64,000 nt of DNA from Actinomycetospora chibensis (GTDB taxonomy: Bacteria; Actinomycetota; Actinomycetes; Mycobacteriales; Pseudonocardiaceae): assembly GCF_028737215.1 (NCBI RefSeq), contig NZ_JAQZAM010000014.1, positions 62,001 to 126,000 on the forward strand, written 5' to 3'. Below are positions 8,368 through 16,388 of this stretch, one piece after another. Position numbers and translations under genes: made by a program. The notes under the pieces were generated by a model, which saw only the letters and a program-made list of their open reading frames with translations, did not search any database and was not told where the DNA came from. Within the stretch, counting starts at the first letter, position 1; each line of letters begins with the position of its first letter.

Positions 8368-8850
8368 TCAGAGCGTGGGGACGAAGCCCAGAAGGACTCC
8401 CACTGCCAGCACCCCGTAGCTCGCCGCGCTGACCACCGTTGTGCACAGCATCGTGGCGCGGGTGGGCTGGCGCACGAGCTGGTACGCAACCAGGCCTGGG
8501 ATGATGAACCCAAGTGTCTCGCTTGCGAACAATAGTGGATAGTCCTCGTGGATTACCAGGAATAGCGTCGTAGAGAGCAAGACGCTAATCATCGTGACAG
8601 AAGCGAAAAGACGCTTGCCGTAGAGAATCACATTACGCTGCAACAGCAGAGTGGCGGCGTATGTCAGGCCAGTGACCACCACGATCACAAGAATCTTGCG
8701 AGTGTCCTCAGCAAGAGTGAGGGCAACCCATCCCGGCGTAATCATTCCACCGGGGGACAAGTTGGTAGTGAGGTAACAGGCTAGAGCGAAGACTAAGCCG
8801 ATCGCGAGGGCGACGGTGGCCACTTGCGCTGAGAGAGCGCCGCTTACCAT
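8368..8850 (-). CDS. pgsC: poly-gamma-glutamate synthase subunit PgsC/CapC
   Basis: A 160-residue integral membrane protein with about five hydrophobic segments and the family pattern NLSPGGMITPGW near residue 30, plus a late GFIIPGLVAYQL segment. Its length matches Bacillus PgsC (about 149). PgsC works with PgsB in the membrane synthase. Its ATG at 8850 overlaps the pgsB stop by 7 nt (ATGGTAA), a coupling that keeps the two subunits in step. The DNA is clearly AT-richer than the flanking chromosome. Confidence 0.9.
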   Translation of the reverse strand: MVSGALSAQVATVALAIGLVFALACYLTTNLSPGGMITPGWVALTLAEDTRKILVIVVVTGLTYAATLLLQRNVILYGKRLFASVTMISVLLSTTLFLVIHEDYPLLFASETLGFIIPGLVAYQLVRQPTRATMLCTTVVSAASYGVLAVGVLLGFVPTL

Positions 8851-10217
8851 GGTGACTTCCAACGGCGGTGGGGAGTGATCCGGTGGGCCCCGCCCTGACG
8901 GCCAGAGCGAAGCCCGGTTCGCCCCTGTTGACGATTTGGCGGAAGGGGAGCTCTCGCTACCGATTTTGGTTCTGCTGGGGATTCGGTGCTCGATAAGCTT
9001 TGGGCTTGAGACAGTACGAGCGGGGCGTAGGCAGTGTGTGCGGGTGCAGCGGGGAGGGCCCGCAGCCGGTCGAGCAAGACCTCGCCCTGCCCGTGAATGT
9101 TGCCAACCGCGACGAGAGAGCCTGCGCCGCCCGTGTCGGTCTTCAGCGAGTCGATCAAGGCGATGAAGTCGAGAGCTCCACCCAAGTCCTCCACCCGGTC
9201 CGCAATATCGGTTGGAATGGCCGCCCTCGCGGACCGAGTCTGCTCTCCGATAATGATAATCTTGTCTGGATTCAGGCGGGCGGTTAGTTCGCCCATCTGC
9301 CCATTGCGCTCGATGCGGTCGGGTCGACAATTGATAACCACGTTGAGCGGTCGACCAATCAATCCTCGACTGGCGAGCAGTTCGACGTTCATCATCGTCG
9401 ACTCGGGGTCGTTGGCCGCGAAGATGTTGGCAAAGGAAATTGTGCGACCCGACGCGTCGCGGGTGCTGACTGCAACTGTCCCTGGGTCGGGACGGGAGGC
9501 GATCATGCCCTCGAGCGCTGTACTGCGATCAACCCCGGAGAGCGCGGCCACGGCAATCGCGATAGCGACGTTCTCCTTGAACGTAATCCACGGGAAGCGC
9601 TCGATTTCGGAGTTGGAAACAGACTCCGGGTCAACTTGAATCAAGCGACATCCTCGACGCTCCGCTTCGTCGCGTAGGATGTGTACTCGGTCCTGCTCAG
9701 CGGTTATGCACACACCGCCTATAGGCATCGAGCGCGAAAGAGAGCGGGCGACATCATCGAGCGTTGGGCCCATCTCCGTTAGGTGGTCTTCGCGGACGTT
9801 ACAGATCACGCACACCGTCGATTGAATGAGCTTTCGCTCGTTGACTTCTTGCAGGTCGGGAAGAACCGCCATGCACTCGATGACGAGAGCGTCCGGTCGG
9901 TACGCTGCGGCGCGGCGAACGATATCAATCTGCTCGACGATGTTAGCGAGCCCGAATTTGCGGTAGATGGGCTCGTCCTCGCCGTCCGGGCTTATGAAAC
10001 GAGCGGCCGTGCCGGTTGTCTTTGCCACAACCAACTGCCCGCCACCCCGTAAAGCCCCGGCGCAGAGCCGGGTAATCGAGCTCTTGCCGCGGATACCATT
10101 GATCACGATCCGGGAAGGGATGCTGTGAAGATTTGCCAGATGGCGGCGTTGCTCGTTCACCCCTGCGACCAGCAACAGAAGGCAACCGATGGCATAGATG
10201 GTGAATAGAAAGCCCAC
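8844..10217 (-). CDS. pgsB: poly-gamma-glutamate synthase ligase PgsB/CapB
   Basis: 457 residues. One N-terminal membrane segment (residues 3-20) is followed by the Mur-ligase-like ATP-binding loop GIRGKSS (41-47). Conserved blocks TTGTAARFI, ECMAVLPDLQ and ICNVREDHLTEMG match CapB/PgsB, which joins glutamate through gamma-amide bonds using ATP at the membrane. A Pro/Arg-rich C-terminal extension of about 60 residues is not typical of Bacillus PgsB (about 393 aa). The GTG at 10217 is one base after the upstream stop codon, so the genes are tightly coupled. Whether the product is L-, D- or mixed glutamate cannot be told. Confidence 0.92.
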   Translation of the reverse strand: MGFLFTIYAIGCLLLLVAGVNEQRRHLANLHSIPSRIVINGIRGKSSITRLCAGALRGGGQLVVAKTTGTAARFISPDGEDEPIYRKFGLANIVEQIDIVRRAAAYRPDALVIECMAVLPDLQEVNERKLIQSTVCVICNVREDHLTEMGPTLDDVARSLSRSMPIGGVCITAEQDRVHILRDEAERRGCRLIQVDPESVSNSEIERFPWITFKENVAIAIAVAALSGVDRSTALEGMIASRPDPGTVAVSTRDASGRTISFANIFAANDPESTMMNVELLASRGLIGRPLNVVINCRPDRIERNGQMGELTARLNPDKIIIIGEQTRSARAAIPTDIADRVEDLGGALDFIALIDSLKTDTGGAGSLVAVGNIHGQGEVLLDRLRALPAAPAHTAYAPLVLSQAQSLSSTESPAEPKSVARAPLPPNRQQGRTGLRSGRQGGAHRITPHRRWKSPW

Positions 10218-10218
10218 C

Positions 10219-11865
10219 TCAGCGACTCGCCTCGGCCTGGACAGTTCGGGTGCGCCCTCGTGGCGGGGCGACGACCACTAGTTTTACGGGTCGTGACCGC
10301 CGGTGTAGGGGGTGAGGGCTGATCCGTTGGGTCGGAATGGCGTCTACGCGATGCATCGCGACCGTCGCGGGGTCCTCCGTGGGGAGGCTCAGGAAAGCGT
10401 CGGCGGAGGCCGTCCTGGCACGCACTGCCTCGACAAGCCGTCGGTTCAGCGCCGCCGCGATCGCCCCGGACTCGTTGAGCCGTTCCGGCGCCACCGGCTC
10501 TGGAGCCACCCCTCCAGCTGCGACGGCGGCGACGCCTTCTGCGTGTAGTCCCAGCCGGCGCAAAGGCCTCACCGCGCTGATGTAGATCCAACTGAGGAAG
10601 ACAACAGCGAATCCACCCGCCACGCTGGAAATAGCGAATGCCGCGCGCCTCGTCGCGTCGTGCGCGAACACCATTGCCGCCGTATCGTGCTCCGCAACTG
10701 CAACCAACTCCAAACGGGCTGTGGCATCCTCAAAGCCGATGCGCTGGGCAGTGAGAACCGTCCCCTCAGCCTCAGGCGCTACAGGTGAGGTGCGGTGGCC
10801 GCTAGCGGCTTGGGATGCCACTTCCCTCAACGCCGGATTTGCGAGCTCGGTGAAGGCTTGGTAACCAACGTTGCTTAGAATAGTTCGCATCGCGCCGTCA
10901 ACCACCGAGATCGGCGAATCGGCGACTCGTAGACGATCGTTGAGCGCCCGAATGTCGTACTGGCCGACCAGGATTCGGCCGCTGTCGAGCGGACTCGCAG
11001 CCACCAGGACGGGCTCGGCTCCGCTGGTGTTGAGAATGGTGATCCCTGGGCCAGGGGCGGAGGCGAACGACGCCGAGCTGTTGCCAGCTGATGCGAGTGC
11101 ATGCGCTTCAGAGTCGAGCACCTGGACTGCACGGAAGATTGGGCGCGCGGCCAGGGCCTCTTCCGTGGTGCCCGCAGGGTCGTCCATCGCGCGGTTTTCG
11201 GCGGCAACCGCTCCCAAGCCTGCCAGGCCGCCTTCGAGCTCGTGGCGCACCGAAGCTGCGACCGCGTCGGTGGCCCGCTGCCCCTCTTCGGCGACCGCGA
11301 ACCTCGCTCCATGGTCGCTTCCGACCATCATCGATGTCGTGACGAGCCAGGCGACCACTGCAAGGCCGACCAACCACAGAGTATGGAGCGCGCTGACCGT
11401 ACGACGATTGCCTGTGCCGCCAACGCACACTGTGCCCGCGAGGCGCTCGGTCTCGCGGGTGAGGGAGCGGCGGAACAGGCGTGGGCCGTCGAGGATGCTG
11501 GCCTCTAGATCATCCCGCAGTCGACGAATTGGTACCACGATCAGCATGCAGAGGGCACTGAACGCCCACACTGCAATTAGGGCCAAGGACAATCCAGCCG
11601 CCAGGCCCGGGTGCTCAACCTCGCCCGTGGCAAGACCCGTCTGGGCATCCACGGCGTCTGAGCGAAGGCCAACTAGCGCTCCCGCGGCTACCAGCAATAC
11701 GACGAACAGCGCAGTCGGAGCCACAACGACTCCGGACGGGAACCGCCGTGTCGGGAAGACATGCGTTGATCGACGTGCGGTGGCGTCGTCGCGCCGTTCC
11801 GCGGAAGGTACTGCGACGCAGACCGAAGACAATCCGAGGCCCCCCACTTGTACACCCTTGTACAC
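10219..11865 (-). CDS. four-TM sensor-like membrane protein with Cache-like and HAMP-like regions, no output domain
   Basis: First gene of the polymer operon, 548 residues. Membrane segments fall near 46-67, 88-113, 158-181 and 409-430. Residues 185-400 form an extracytoplasmic domain reminiscent of double-Cache sensors, with strands such as RAVQVLDSEA and LVAASPLDSGRILVGQY. The last membrane segment runs into VRPLRRLGLHAEGVAAVAAG, a HAMP-like stretch. After it only about 70 basic residues remain: no kinase, cyclase, GGDEF or chemotaxis domain. It may sense or regulate polymer export, or replace a missing small subunit. The start is GTG 11865, with AGG nearby. A short direct repeat (TTGTACACC twice) lies at the 5' end. 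Confidence 0.75.
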   Translation of the reverse strand: MYKGVQVGGLGLSSVCVAVPSAERRDDATARRSTHVFPTRRFPSGVVVAPTALFVVLLVAAGALVGLRSDAVDAQTGLATGEVEHPGLAAGLSLALIAVWAFSALCMLIVVPIRRLRDDLEASILDGPRLFRRSLTRETERLAGTVCVGGTGNRRTVSALHTLWLVGLAVVAWLVTTSMMVGSDHGARFAVAEEGQRATDAVAASVRHELEGGLAGLGAVAAENRAMDDPAGTTEEALAARPIFRAVQVLDSEAHALASAGNSSASFASAPGPGITILNTSGAEPVLVAASPLDSGRILVGQYDIRALNDRLRVADSPISVVDGAMRTILSNVGYQAFTELANPALREVASQAASGHRTSPVAPEAEGTVLTAQRIGFEDATARLELVAVAEHDTAAMVFAHDATRRAAFAISSVAGGFAVVFLSWIYISAVRPLRRLGLHAEGVAAVAAGGVAPEPVAPERLNESGAIAAALNRRLVEAVRARTASADAFLSLPTEDPATVAMHRVDAIPTQRISPHPLHRRSRPVKLVVVAPPRGRTRTVQAEASR

Positions 11866-12297
11866 CGGCTCGCCTGCGAGACGAAGATCGATCTCGTTGC
11901 GAGCTGCACGTCACCTGATATAGCTACAGCGCCCGCCGCTGTTACGGAGCGCGAGATCGTGCGCAGCTCGGATCACCCGTACGGCGCATACTGTCTCGCG
12001 CGAACGTGCTGGTCAGACCCACGGCGCACCGGAGCCACGTCCCGCCGAACTAGGGCAGATGTGGCGGTCGCCACAGCTTGATCTTGAGGTGGGAACTGGC
12101 GACCTACGGTCCGAGCGGTCCTGCCCGCCGGAGTCGTGATCGGAGCCGCGCAGCCAACTCAAGTGCACCGTGGCTCCGGGGATCGACCCTCGGCGCGGTG
12201 GGCGCAGGAGGTCACGGCGATCGGCCCCCCGTGGCCGCGGGACGTTGGTGGCGGCGTACGGGTCTTCAGCCACCAGGACGCGCGAGCACGTCAGTCC
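11866..12297. other. promoter region of the polyglutamate operon, no gene
   Basis: About 430 bp with no convincing gene. The AT-rich stretch around 11917-11922 reads TATATC on the minus strand, about 52 nt before the operon start, and is a candidate -10 box; no strong -35 is visible. Small frames here are Arg/Pro-rich and look like noise. A boundary between the AT-richer cargo and the GC-rich AICE core falls in this stretch. Confidence 0.4.
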
Positions 12298-12813
12298 TCA
12301 AGCGGGACAGATGGATGATCTCGGGGTAGGACGCTGAAAGAGCGCGCCCGACGGGCGCCACGGTACGTCTATCGTTCGGACGTGGCTCCAGCCGTGCGCC
12401 TTATAGTAGCGGTGCAGTCCCGTATTGGAGCGGTAGCAGTCGAGGCGCACGTAGTCGTAGCCGAGTGCGCCAGCGAACTGCTCGACCCACTGAGTGAGTT
12501 CATCGCCGATTCCTTCACCGGCGTGGTCGCGGGCCACGATCATGCGATGGACATAGAGGGCGCCGTCGGGATCGTCGTCCGGTCCCCAGAAGTCCGGGTC
12601 AGCGTAGGTGTCAACGGTGACGGTGGCGATAATTCGACCAGAATCGTTCTTGCCAACGAAGACGTTGCCCTGCTCGATGTCGGATCGAACCTGCTTAACC
12701 CGGGGTTCCCACTGCCACTGATCGATGCCCTTGCCAGCGAGCCAGCGGGAGGCCTCGCGGAAGAGGTCGAGCACGGCGCCGAGGTCGTCGAGGCCGGCGC
12801 TGCGGACAATCAC
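12298..12813 (-). CDS. GNAT family N-acetyltransferase of the AICE
   Basis: 171 residues with the GNAT fold: an N-terminal LDDLGAVLDLFREAS helix, a central strand TVTVD, the acetyl-CoA loop region VARDHAGEGIGDELT, and the C-terminal LDCYRSNTGLHRYYKAHGW. GNAT genes directly after the GntR gene are common in AICEs; the substrate is unknown. GTG 12813 overlaps the GntR stop by 4 nt (GTGA), so the two genes are one transcript. Confidence 0.88.
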   Translation of the reverse strand: MIVRSAGLDDLGAVLDLFREASRWLAGKGIDQWQWEPRVKQVRSDIEQGNVFVGKNDSGRIIATVTVDTYADPDFWGPDDDPDGALYVHRMIVARDHAGEGIGDELTQWVEQFAGALGYDYVRLDCYRSNTGLHRYYKAHGWSHVRTIDVPWRPSGALFQRPTPRSSICPA

Positions 12814-13595
12814 TGCTCATCGCCCTTCTGTGGCTTGGCGGGCCGGGTGCGTTCGAAGGCGATGAGGTGGCGGTCGCCGGGGAGCACGTTGCGCACGACG
12901 CGGACGGGTCGGCCGTTGTCGGTGTAGCCGGTGACGCGGTGCATGGCGACCGGCACGCCGAGCCCGATTTCGAGGCGGCTGGCCTCGTCGGGCGTGGGCA
13001 TGCGGACCTCGATCTCGTCGACCGCGTGGGTCTGCTCGGCTCCGAGCTCGGCGAGGACCTGGTTGGCGCCGCGGCCGATGTCGGCGGGGTGCATGATCTC
13101 GCTGCCCTGCACCAGCTCGAGCGGGAAGTACGAGTCGTTGGTGTTGAACGGGGTGCCGTCGAGGTAGCGCACGCGCTTGCGGATGACGACGGTGTCGCCC
13201 TCGGCGAGCCCGAGGCGGGCGGCGACGTCGGGCGGCGGCGCGGCCAGCTCGACCGCGATGGTCTGTGAGGGCTTTCGGCCCAGCTCGACCTGCTCGTCCA
13301 TGAACTGGTCCAGTTCGGGATGCGTCGGGCGCTCCCGCCACTCCTTCTGCGGTCGGTAGATCAGCCGCTCGATCCGACGTACGAAGTGCCCGCGTGGGCG
13401 CTCGGACACGACCAGACCCTCGTTGACCAGGACCTGCACGGCCTGGCGCACGGTCGCGCGCGTGACGCCGTGAGTCTTGGTCAGCGACTCCTCGGTGGGC
13501 AGCTTGGCGCCGGCGGCCAGCTCCCCGCTCTGTATGCGGGCGCGCAGGTTGTCGGCGATCCGCTGGTAGAGCGGCCCGGCGCCTCTGCTGGTCAT
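12810..13595 (-). CDS. GntR family (HutC/UTRA) regulator, KorSA-like
   Basis: 261 residues. An N-terminal winged helix (YQRIADNLRARIQSGEL, then THGVTRATVRQAVQVL) is followed by a UTRA effector domain with VVIRKRVRYLDGTPF and the terminal NVLPGDRHLIAFER. In AICEs this regulator, like KorSA of pSAM2, represses the replication and transfer genes and itself. Two copies of a palindrome (ATTGnCTAGnCAAT) sit between it and the divergent WhiB-like gene and are the obvious operators. The ATG start at 13595 is 28 bp from the first palindrome. Confidence 0.9.
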   Translation of the reverse strand: MTSRGAGPLYQRIADNLRARIQSGELAAGAKLPTEESLTKTHGVTRATVRQAVQVLVNEGLVVSERPRGHFVRRIERLIYRPQKEWRERPTHPELDQFMDEQVELGRKPSQTIAVELAAPPPDVAARLGLAEGDTVVIRKRVRYLDGTPFNTNDSYFPLELVQGSEIMHPADIGRGANQVLAELGAEQTHAVDEIEVRMPTPDEASRLEIGLGVPVAMHRVTGYTDNGRPVRVVRNVLPGDRHLIAFERTRPAKPQKGDEQ

Positions 13596-13622
13596 GCCGC
13601 CAGTTTGGCCCGGTTACCGAAC

Positions 13623-13636
13623 ATTGTCTAGGCAAT
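13623..13636. promoter_or_regulatory. operator 1, ATTGTCTAGGCAAT
   Basis: Near-perfect palindrome of the form ATTGnCTAGnCAAT, 28 bp in front of the GntR start. A second copy lies 70 bp away. Confidence 0.7.
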
Positions 13637-13692
13637 CTGCTCCGTCTACTTGACGTGGAGCGGAGTGGCACACCAGGCTCTCCAACGTCTGC

Positions 13693-13706
13693 ATTGTCTA
13701 GTCAAT
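13693..13706. promoter_or_regulatory. operator 2, ATTGTCTAGTCAAT
   Basis: Second copy of the ATTGnCTAGnCAAT palindrome. It ends 9 bp before the WhiB-like ATG and lies just upstream of, and partly over, its ribosome site (TGAGG). Bound repressor would therefore block this gene directly. Centre-to-centre spacing to operator 1 is 70 bp. Confidence 0.7.
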
Positions 13707-13715
13707 GAGGCCGAC

Positions 13716-13991
13716 ATGGAGCCCTGGACCCACCGTGCGGCGTGCCGAGACGCCGACCCGGACCTGTTCTTCCCGATCACCGAGGACCGCACCCGTCGCA
13801 CCATCGCCGCCCAGGTCGACCGCGCCAAAGCCGTCTGCGCGCGCTGCCCGGTCTGGAGCCAGTGCCTGTCCTACGCGATCGAGACCCGCCAGGACCACGG
13901 CATCTGGGGCGGCCTGACTGCCTCGGAGCGGCGCCGCCTCGCCCGCAATGGGACCGAGACCCGCATCCAACGGCCGCCCGACGCGGCCTGA
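13716..13991 (+). CDS. WhiB-family iron-sulfur regulator of the AICE
   Basis: 91 residues with the WhiB layout: first cysteine in RAACRD, then CARCPVWSQC with three more cysteines to hold a 4Fe-4S cluster, then the GIWGG turn and a basic C-terminus (ERRRLARNGTETR) for DNA binding. ATG 13716 has GAGG 5 nt upstream; an upstream frame to 13650 would run through operator 2 and is rejected. It is the first gene of the rightward AICE operon and is probably under GntR control. Confidence 0.9.
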   Translation: MEPWTHRAACRDADPDLFFPITEDRTRRTIAAQVDRAKAVCARCPVWSQCLSYAIETRQDHGIWGGLTASERRRLARNGTETRIQRPPDAA

Positions 13992-14014
13992 CCACCCACC
14001 AAGGAGGACCACCC

Positions 14015-14434
14015 ATGTACGAGCTGCATGCCCCCATCAGCGAAGCCCGGATGATGGCCATTGCCACCGGCCACGCCCAGACCCTCGAGCGTTGGGAGGA
14101 CGGCCCCAACGGCCGACGCTCCAGCGGGCAACCCCTGATCGACGAGGCCACCGGCGCCCCGGTGCGCATCTACGACTGCTTGTTCGACACCGGCCGCGAC
14201 GGACGCCCCGAACTGCATGGCGTCCGCATCGTCAGCCACGAGGCCCCCGAGCTGGCGCCCTACACCGAAGTCACCTTCGACGACCTCTCCGCTCGCGTAC
14301 GCCCGGCCCGCAACGGCGCCAAGGGCATCGAGGTGTCCTTCTCGGCGACCGCCATCCGCCCCGCCAGCGCCGCGGCGACCGACTCGACGCGGCCGGCGCG
14401 CAAGGCCACCAGCGACGAGACGGCGGCTGCCTGA
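14015..14434 (+). CDS. conserved AICE hypothetical protein
   Basis: 139 residues, starting at ATG 14015 after a strong AAGGAGG. A central beta-rich region (PVRIYDCLFDT ... LHGVRIVSHEAPELAPYTEVTFDDL) is followed by an Ala/Thr-rich basic tail. Genes of this size and place, between the regulator and the TraB-like gene, recur in AICEs without known function. It overlaps the next gene by one base (TGATG). Confidence 0.7.
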   Translation: MYELHAPISEARMMAIATGHAQTLERWEDGPNGRRSSGQPLIDEATGAPVRIYDCLFDTGRDGRPELHGVRIVSHEAPELAPYTEVTFDDLSARVRPARNGAKGIEVSFSATAIRPASAAATDSTRPARKATSDETAAA

Positions 14435-14709
14435 TGGCCGCCCCCGCCCGGCCTCGCACCAGCGTTCAGGTCCGGACCGCCGCGCTGCTCGACGAGCTGG
14501 TCCTGACCTGCCGCGCCGCCAGCTGCGTCGAGCAGTGGACCCCCGCCCCCATCGGCGACGACTCCGGCGACGGGGTCGTGCAGCTCTCCCTCGAGCGGTG
14601 CCCCGCCTGCGGCTCCTCGGTCTGGGAGGTCACGCAGGTTCAGGTCGCCGCCTCCCCCTCCCGCGCCCGCCGCCAGCGGGCCCGCACCCACCGGAGCAGC
14701 CGGTCATGA
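14434..14709 (+). CDS. small zinc-ribbon-like AICE protein
   Basis: 91 residues. Two cysteine groups (LTCRAASC and ERCPACGSS) flank a short hydrophilic stretch and could bind one zinc. The C-terminus is Arg-rich and may touch DNA. Start ATG 14434 shares a base with the upstream stop; the end overlaps the TraB-like start by 4 nt (ATGA). Function unknown. Confidence 0.65.
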   Translation: MAAPARPRTSVQVRTAALLDELVLTCRAASCVEQWTPAPIGDDSGDGVVQLSLERCPACGSSVWEVTQVQVAASPSRARRQRARTHRSSRS

Positions 14710-15956
14710 CCACCAAGACCCTCGACCGCACCCGCCCACCCACCACCGGCCACCGCCGCCCGCCCGGCTTCATCAGCCGGTGGCGCGCCCGCCGCGCCGA
14801 ACGCGACCAGACGATCGCGGCGCACCGCCTGGCCCAGGCCGTCACCGCCGAGTTCCGCGAGGCCTGCACCGCCCTGCGGCTGTGCCAGTACGTTTCCGTC
14901 GCCGCCGGGGTCACCGTCCGCACCCCACGCGTCGGCGCCGTCCACGGCGGTCCGCCCATGAGCCTGTCGGTGGAGCTGATGGCCGGCCAGGAACCGGCCG
15001 ACTTCACCAGCCGCGAGAACGGGCCCCGGCTCGCGCACTCCCTGGGTGGGCACGGCCTGCGGGTCGAGCCGTTGGCCGGGCGATGGGTCCGGGTCACCGT
15101 GCTCAACCACGACCCGCTGCGTGACCGGTTCGGGCTCCCGTCTTTGGCCGTCAACTCCGGCTACGAGGCGCTGATCCTCGGGCGCACCGAGGACGGCATC
15201 ACGCTCGGCCACGCGTTCACCGACGCCGGCCACCTCGCGGGCCAGGGCCAGAACGGCTCCGGCAAGACCAATCTCTGCTACGGGCTGCTCTCCCAGGTCG
15301 CCGCCGCCCCCGACGTCCTCGTCACCGGCTCCGACATCACCGGACTCCTGCTCGGCCGCCCGTGGGACGGCACCGTCCACCGGCCCCATCAGGTCGTCGG
15401 CACCGGTGACGTCCCTGCGCACGCGGTGTTGCTCGAGGACCTGGTCTCCGAGATGGACCGCCGGCTGGCCACCATCCCGCCCCGCCGCGACAAGATCGAG
15501 GCCACCCCAACCACCCCGCTCATGCTGGTGGTGCTCGAGGAGTTCCCCGGCCTCCTGCGAGCGGCCGACGCGCTGCCGAAGCCCAAGCGCGGCGAGGGCG
15601 TCCCGGTCGGGGACCGCATCCGCTCCGCGGTGCTGCGGCTGCTTTCCGAAGGCCGCAAGGCCGCTTTCCGGGTGCTAATGCTGGCCCAGCGGTTCGAGGC
15701 CACGGCAGTGGGCGGCGGCTACGCCCGCGACCAGTTCGCCCTGCGCATTTCCTTCCGCGTCCCCGCCGACAGCCTCGCCATGCTGCACGGCGACGACGCC
15801 CGGCCCCTCGGCCGCGAGCACGCCAACGCCGCCGCCGGCATCGCCTACCTGTCGGGGCTCGGCCGCGACTGCGAGCGCATCCGCGTGCCTTACCTCGGCG
15901 AGTACGGCGAGTACGTCGACCGCATCCAGGCCCACGGACGGCGGGCCGCCTCGTGA
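14706..15956 (+). CDS. FtsK/SpoIIIE-type DNA translocase, TraB-like transfer protein
   Basis: 416 residues. A Walker A loop GQGQNGSGKTN lies at about 179-189 and a Walker B strand reads LMLVVLEEFPGLL. A later conserved block (GRKAAFRVLMLAQRFEA) and an arginine-rich finger region fit FtsK-like motors. In streptomycete conjugation one such protein (TraB, or TraSA in pSAM2) moves double-stranded DNA between mycelial cells. No strong membrane segment is seen; the small membrane protein encoded next may help with localisation. Start ATG 14706 overlaps the gene before it. Confidence 0.88.
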   Translation: MTTKTLDRTRPPTTGHRRPPGFISRWRARRAERDQTIAAHRLAQAVTAEFREACTALRLCQYVSVAAGVTVRTPRVGAVHGGPPMSLSVELMAGQEPADFTSRENGPRLAHSLGGHGLRVEPLAGRWVRVTVLNHDPLRDRFGLPSLAVNSGYEALILGRTEDGITLGHAFTDAGHLAGQGQNGSGKTNLCYGLLSQVAAAPDVLVTGSDITGLLLGRPWDGTVHRPHQVVGTGDVPAHAVLLEDLVSEMDRRLATIPPRRDKIEATPTTPLMLVVLEEFPGLLRAADALPKPKRGEGVPVGDRIRSAVLRLLSEGRKAAFRVLMLAQRFEATAVGGGYARDQFALRISFRVPADSLAMLHGDDARPLGREHANAAAGIAYLSGLGRDCERIRVPYLGEYGEYVDRIQAHGRRAAS

Positions 15957-16183
15957 ACCTCATCGCGATCGTCATCATCGCCGGCCTCGTTACCGCCCTG
16001 CTCATCAAGAGCCACAAGGCCGCGCCCGCACTCGTGTCCGGCGTCGTGACCCTCGTGCTGCTCTTCGCCGCCTTCCCGACGCTCGGGCCCGCGGTGTCGA
16101 GCAGCGCCGGCGAGTTCGCCCACCAGCTCGGCGCCGCTACCGACCGTGCCGCCGACATTCCGAACGACGGGCAGCGGCCGTGA
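15953..16183 (+). CDS. small membrane protein of the AICE transfer operon
   Basis: 76 residues with one N-terminal hydrophobic segment (NLIAIVIIAGLVTALLI) and a second at about 28-45 (SGVVTLVLLFAAFPTL). It is probably inserted in the membrane. GTG 15953 overlaps the TraB-like stop and the end overlaps the next gene, both by 4 nt. Its place suits a spread (Spd-type) helper protein, but there is no sequence signature to prove it. Confidence 0.65.
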   Translation: MNLIAIVIIAGLVTALLIKSHKAAPALVSGVVTLVLLFAAFPTLGPAVSSSAGEFAHQLGAATDRAADIPNDGQRP

Positions 16184-16386
16184 CCGGCCGCGAGGACGCT
16201 GCCGCGTTCGGCTTGAACGTCGACGCCCTGGTCCGGCCTCTCGTCGGGCTTGACCTTGGCCACGACGAGCGCCGGGCGCTCACCGCCGTCGCCTGTCTCG
16301 ACACCCCGACCGCCACCGCCGTCGCCGGACTGCTGCACCGCGCCCGGCAGGCCCGCCCCCTCCGCACGACGAGCCCGAGGAGCTGA
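16180..16386 (+). CDS. small AICE hypothetical protein, 68 aa
   Basis: 68 residues, soluble and mostly helical (DALVRPLVGLDLGHDERRALTAV). GTG 16180 overlaps the upstream stop by 4 nt, and xis follows 2 bp after the stop, which supports it as part of the same transcript. No motif recognised. Confidence 0.6.
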   Translation: MTGREDAAAFGLNVDALVRPLVGLDLGHDERRALTAVACLDTPTATAVAGLLHRARQARPLRTTSPRS

Positions 16387-16388
16387 CC

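Noticed and set aside
11848..11866. TTGTACACC tandem repeat as an operator
   Set aside because: It lies in the first codons of the sensor-like gene and only two copies exist; too weak to call a regulatory site.
12013..12273. Minus-strand frame of 86 aa between the polymer operon and the GNAT gene
   Set aside because: Arg/Pro/Ser-rich, no ribosome site, no family resemblance; more likely noise in a promoter region.
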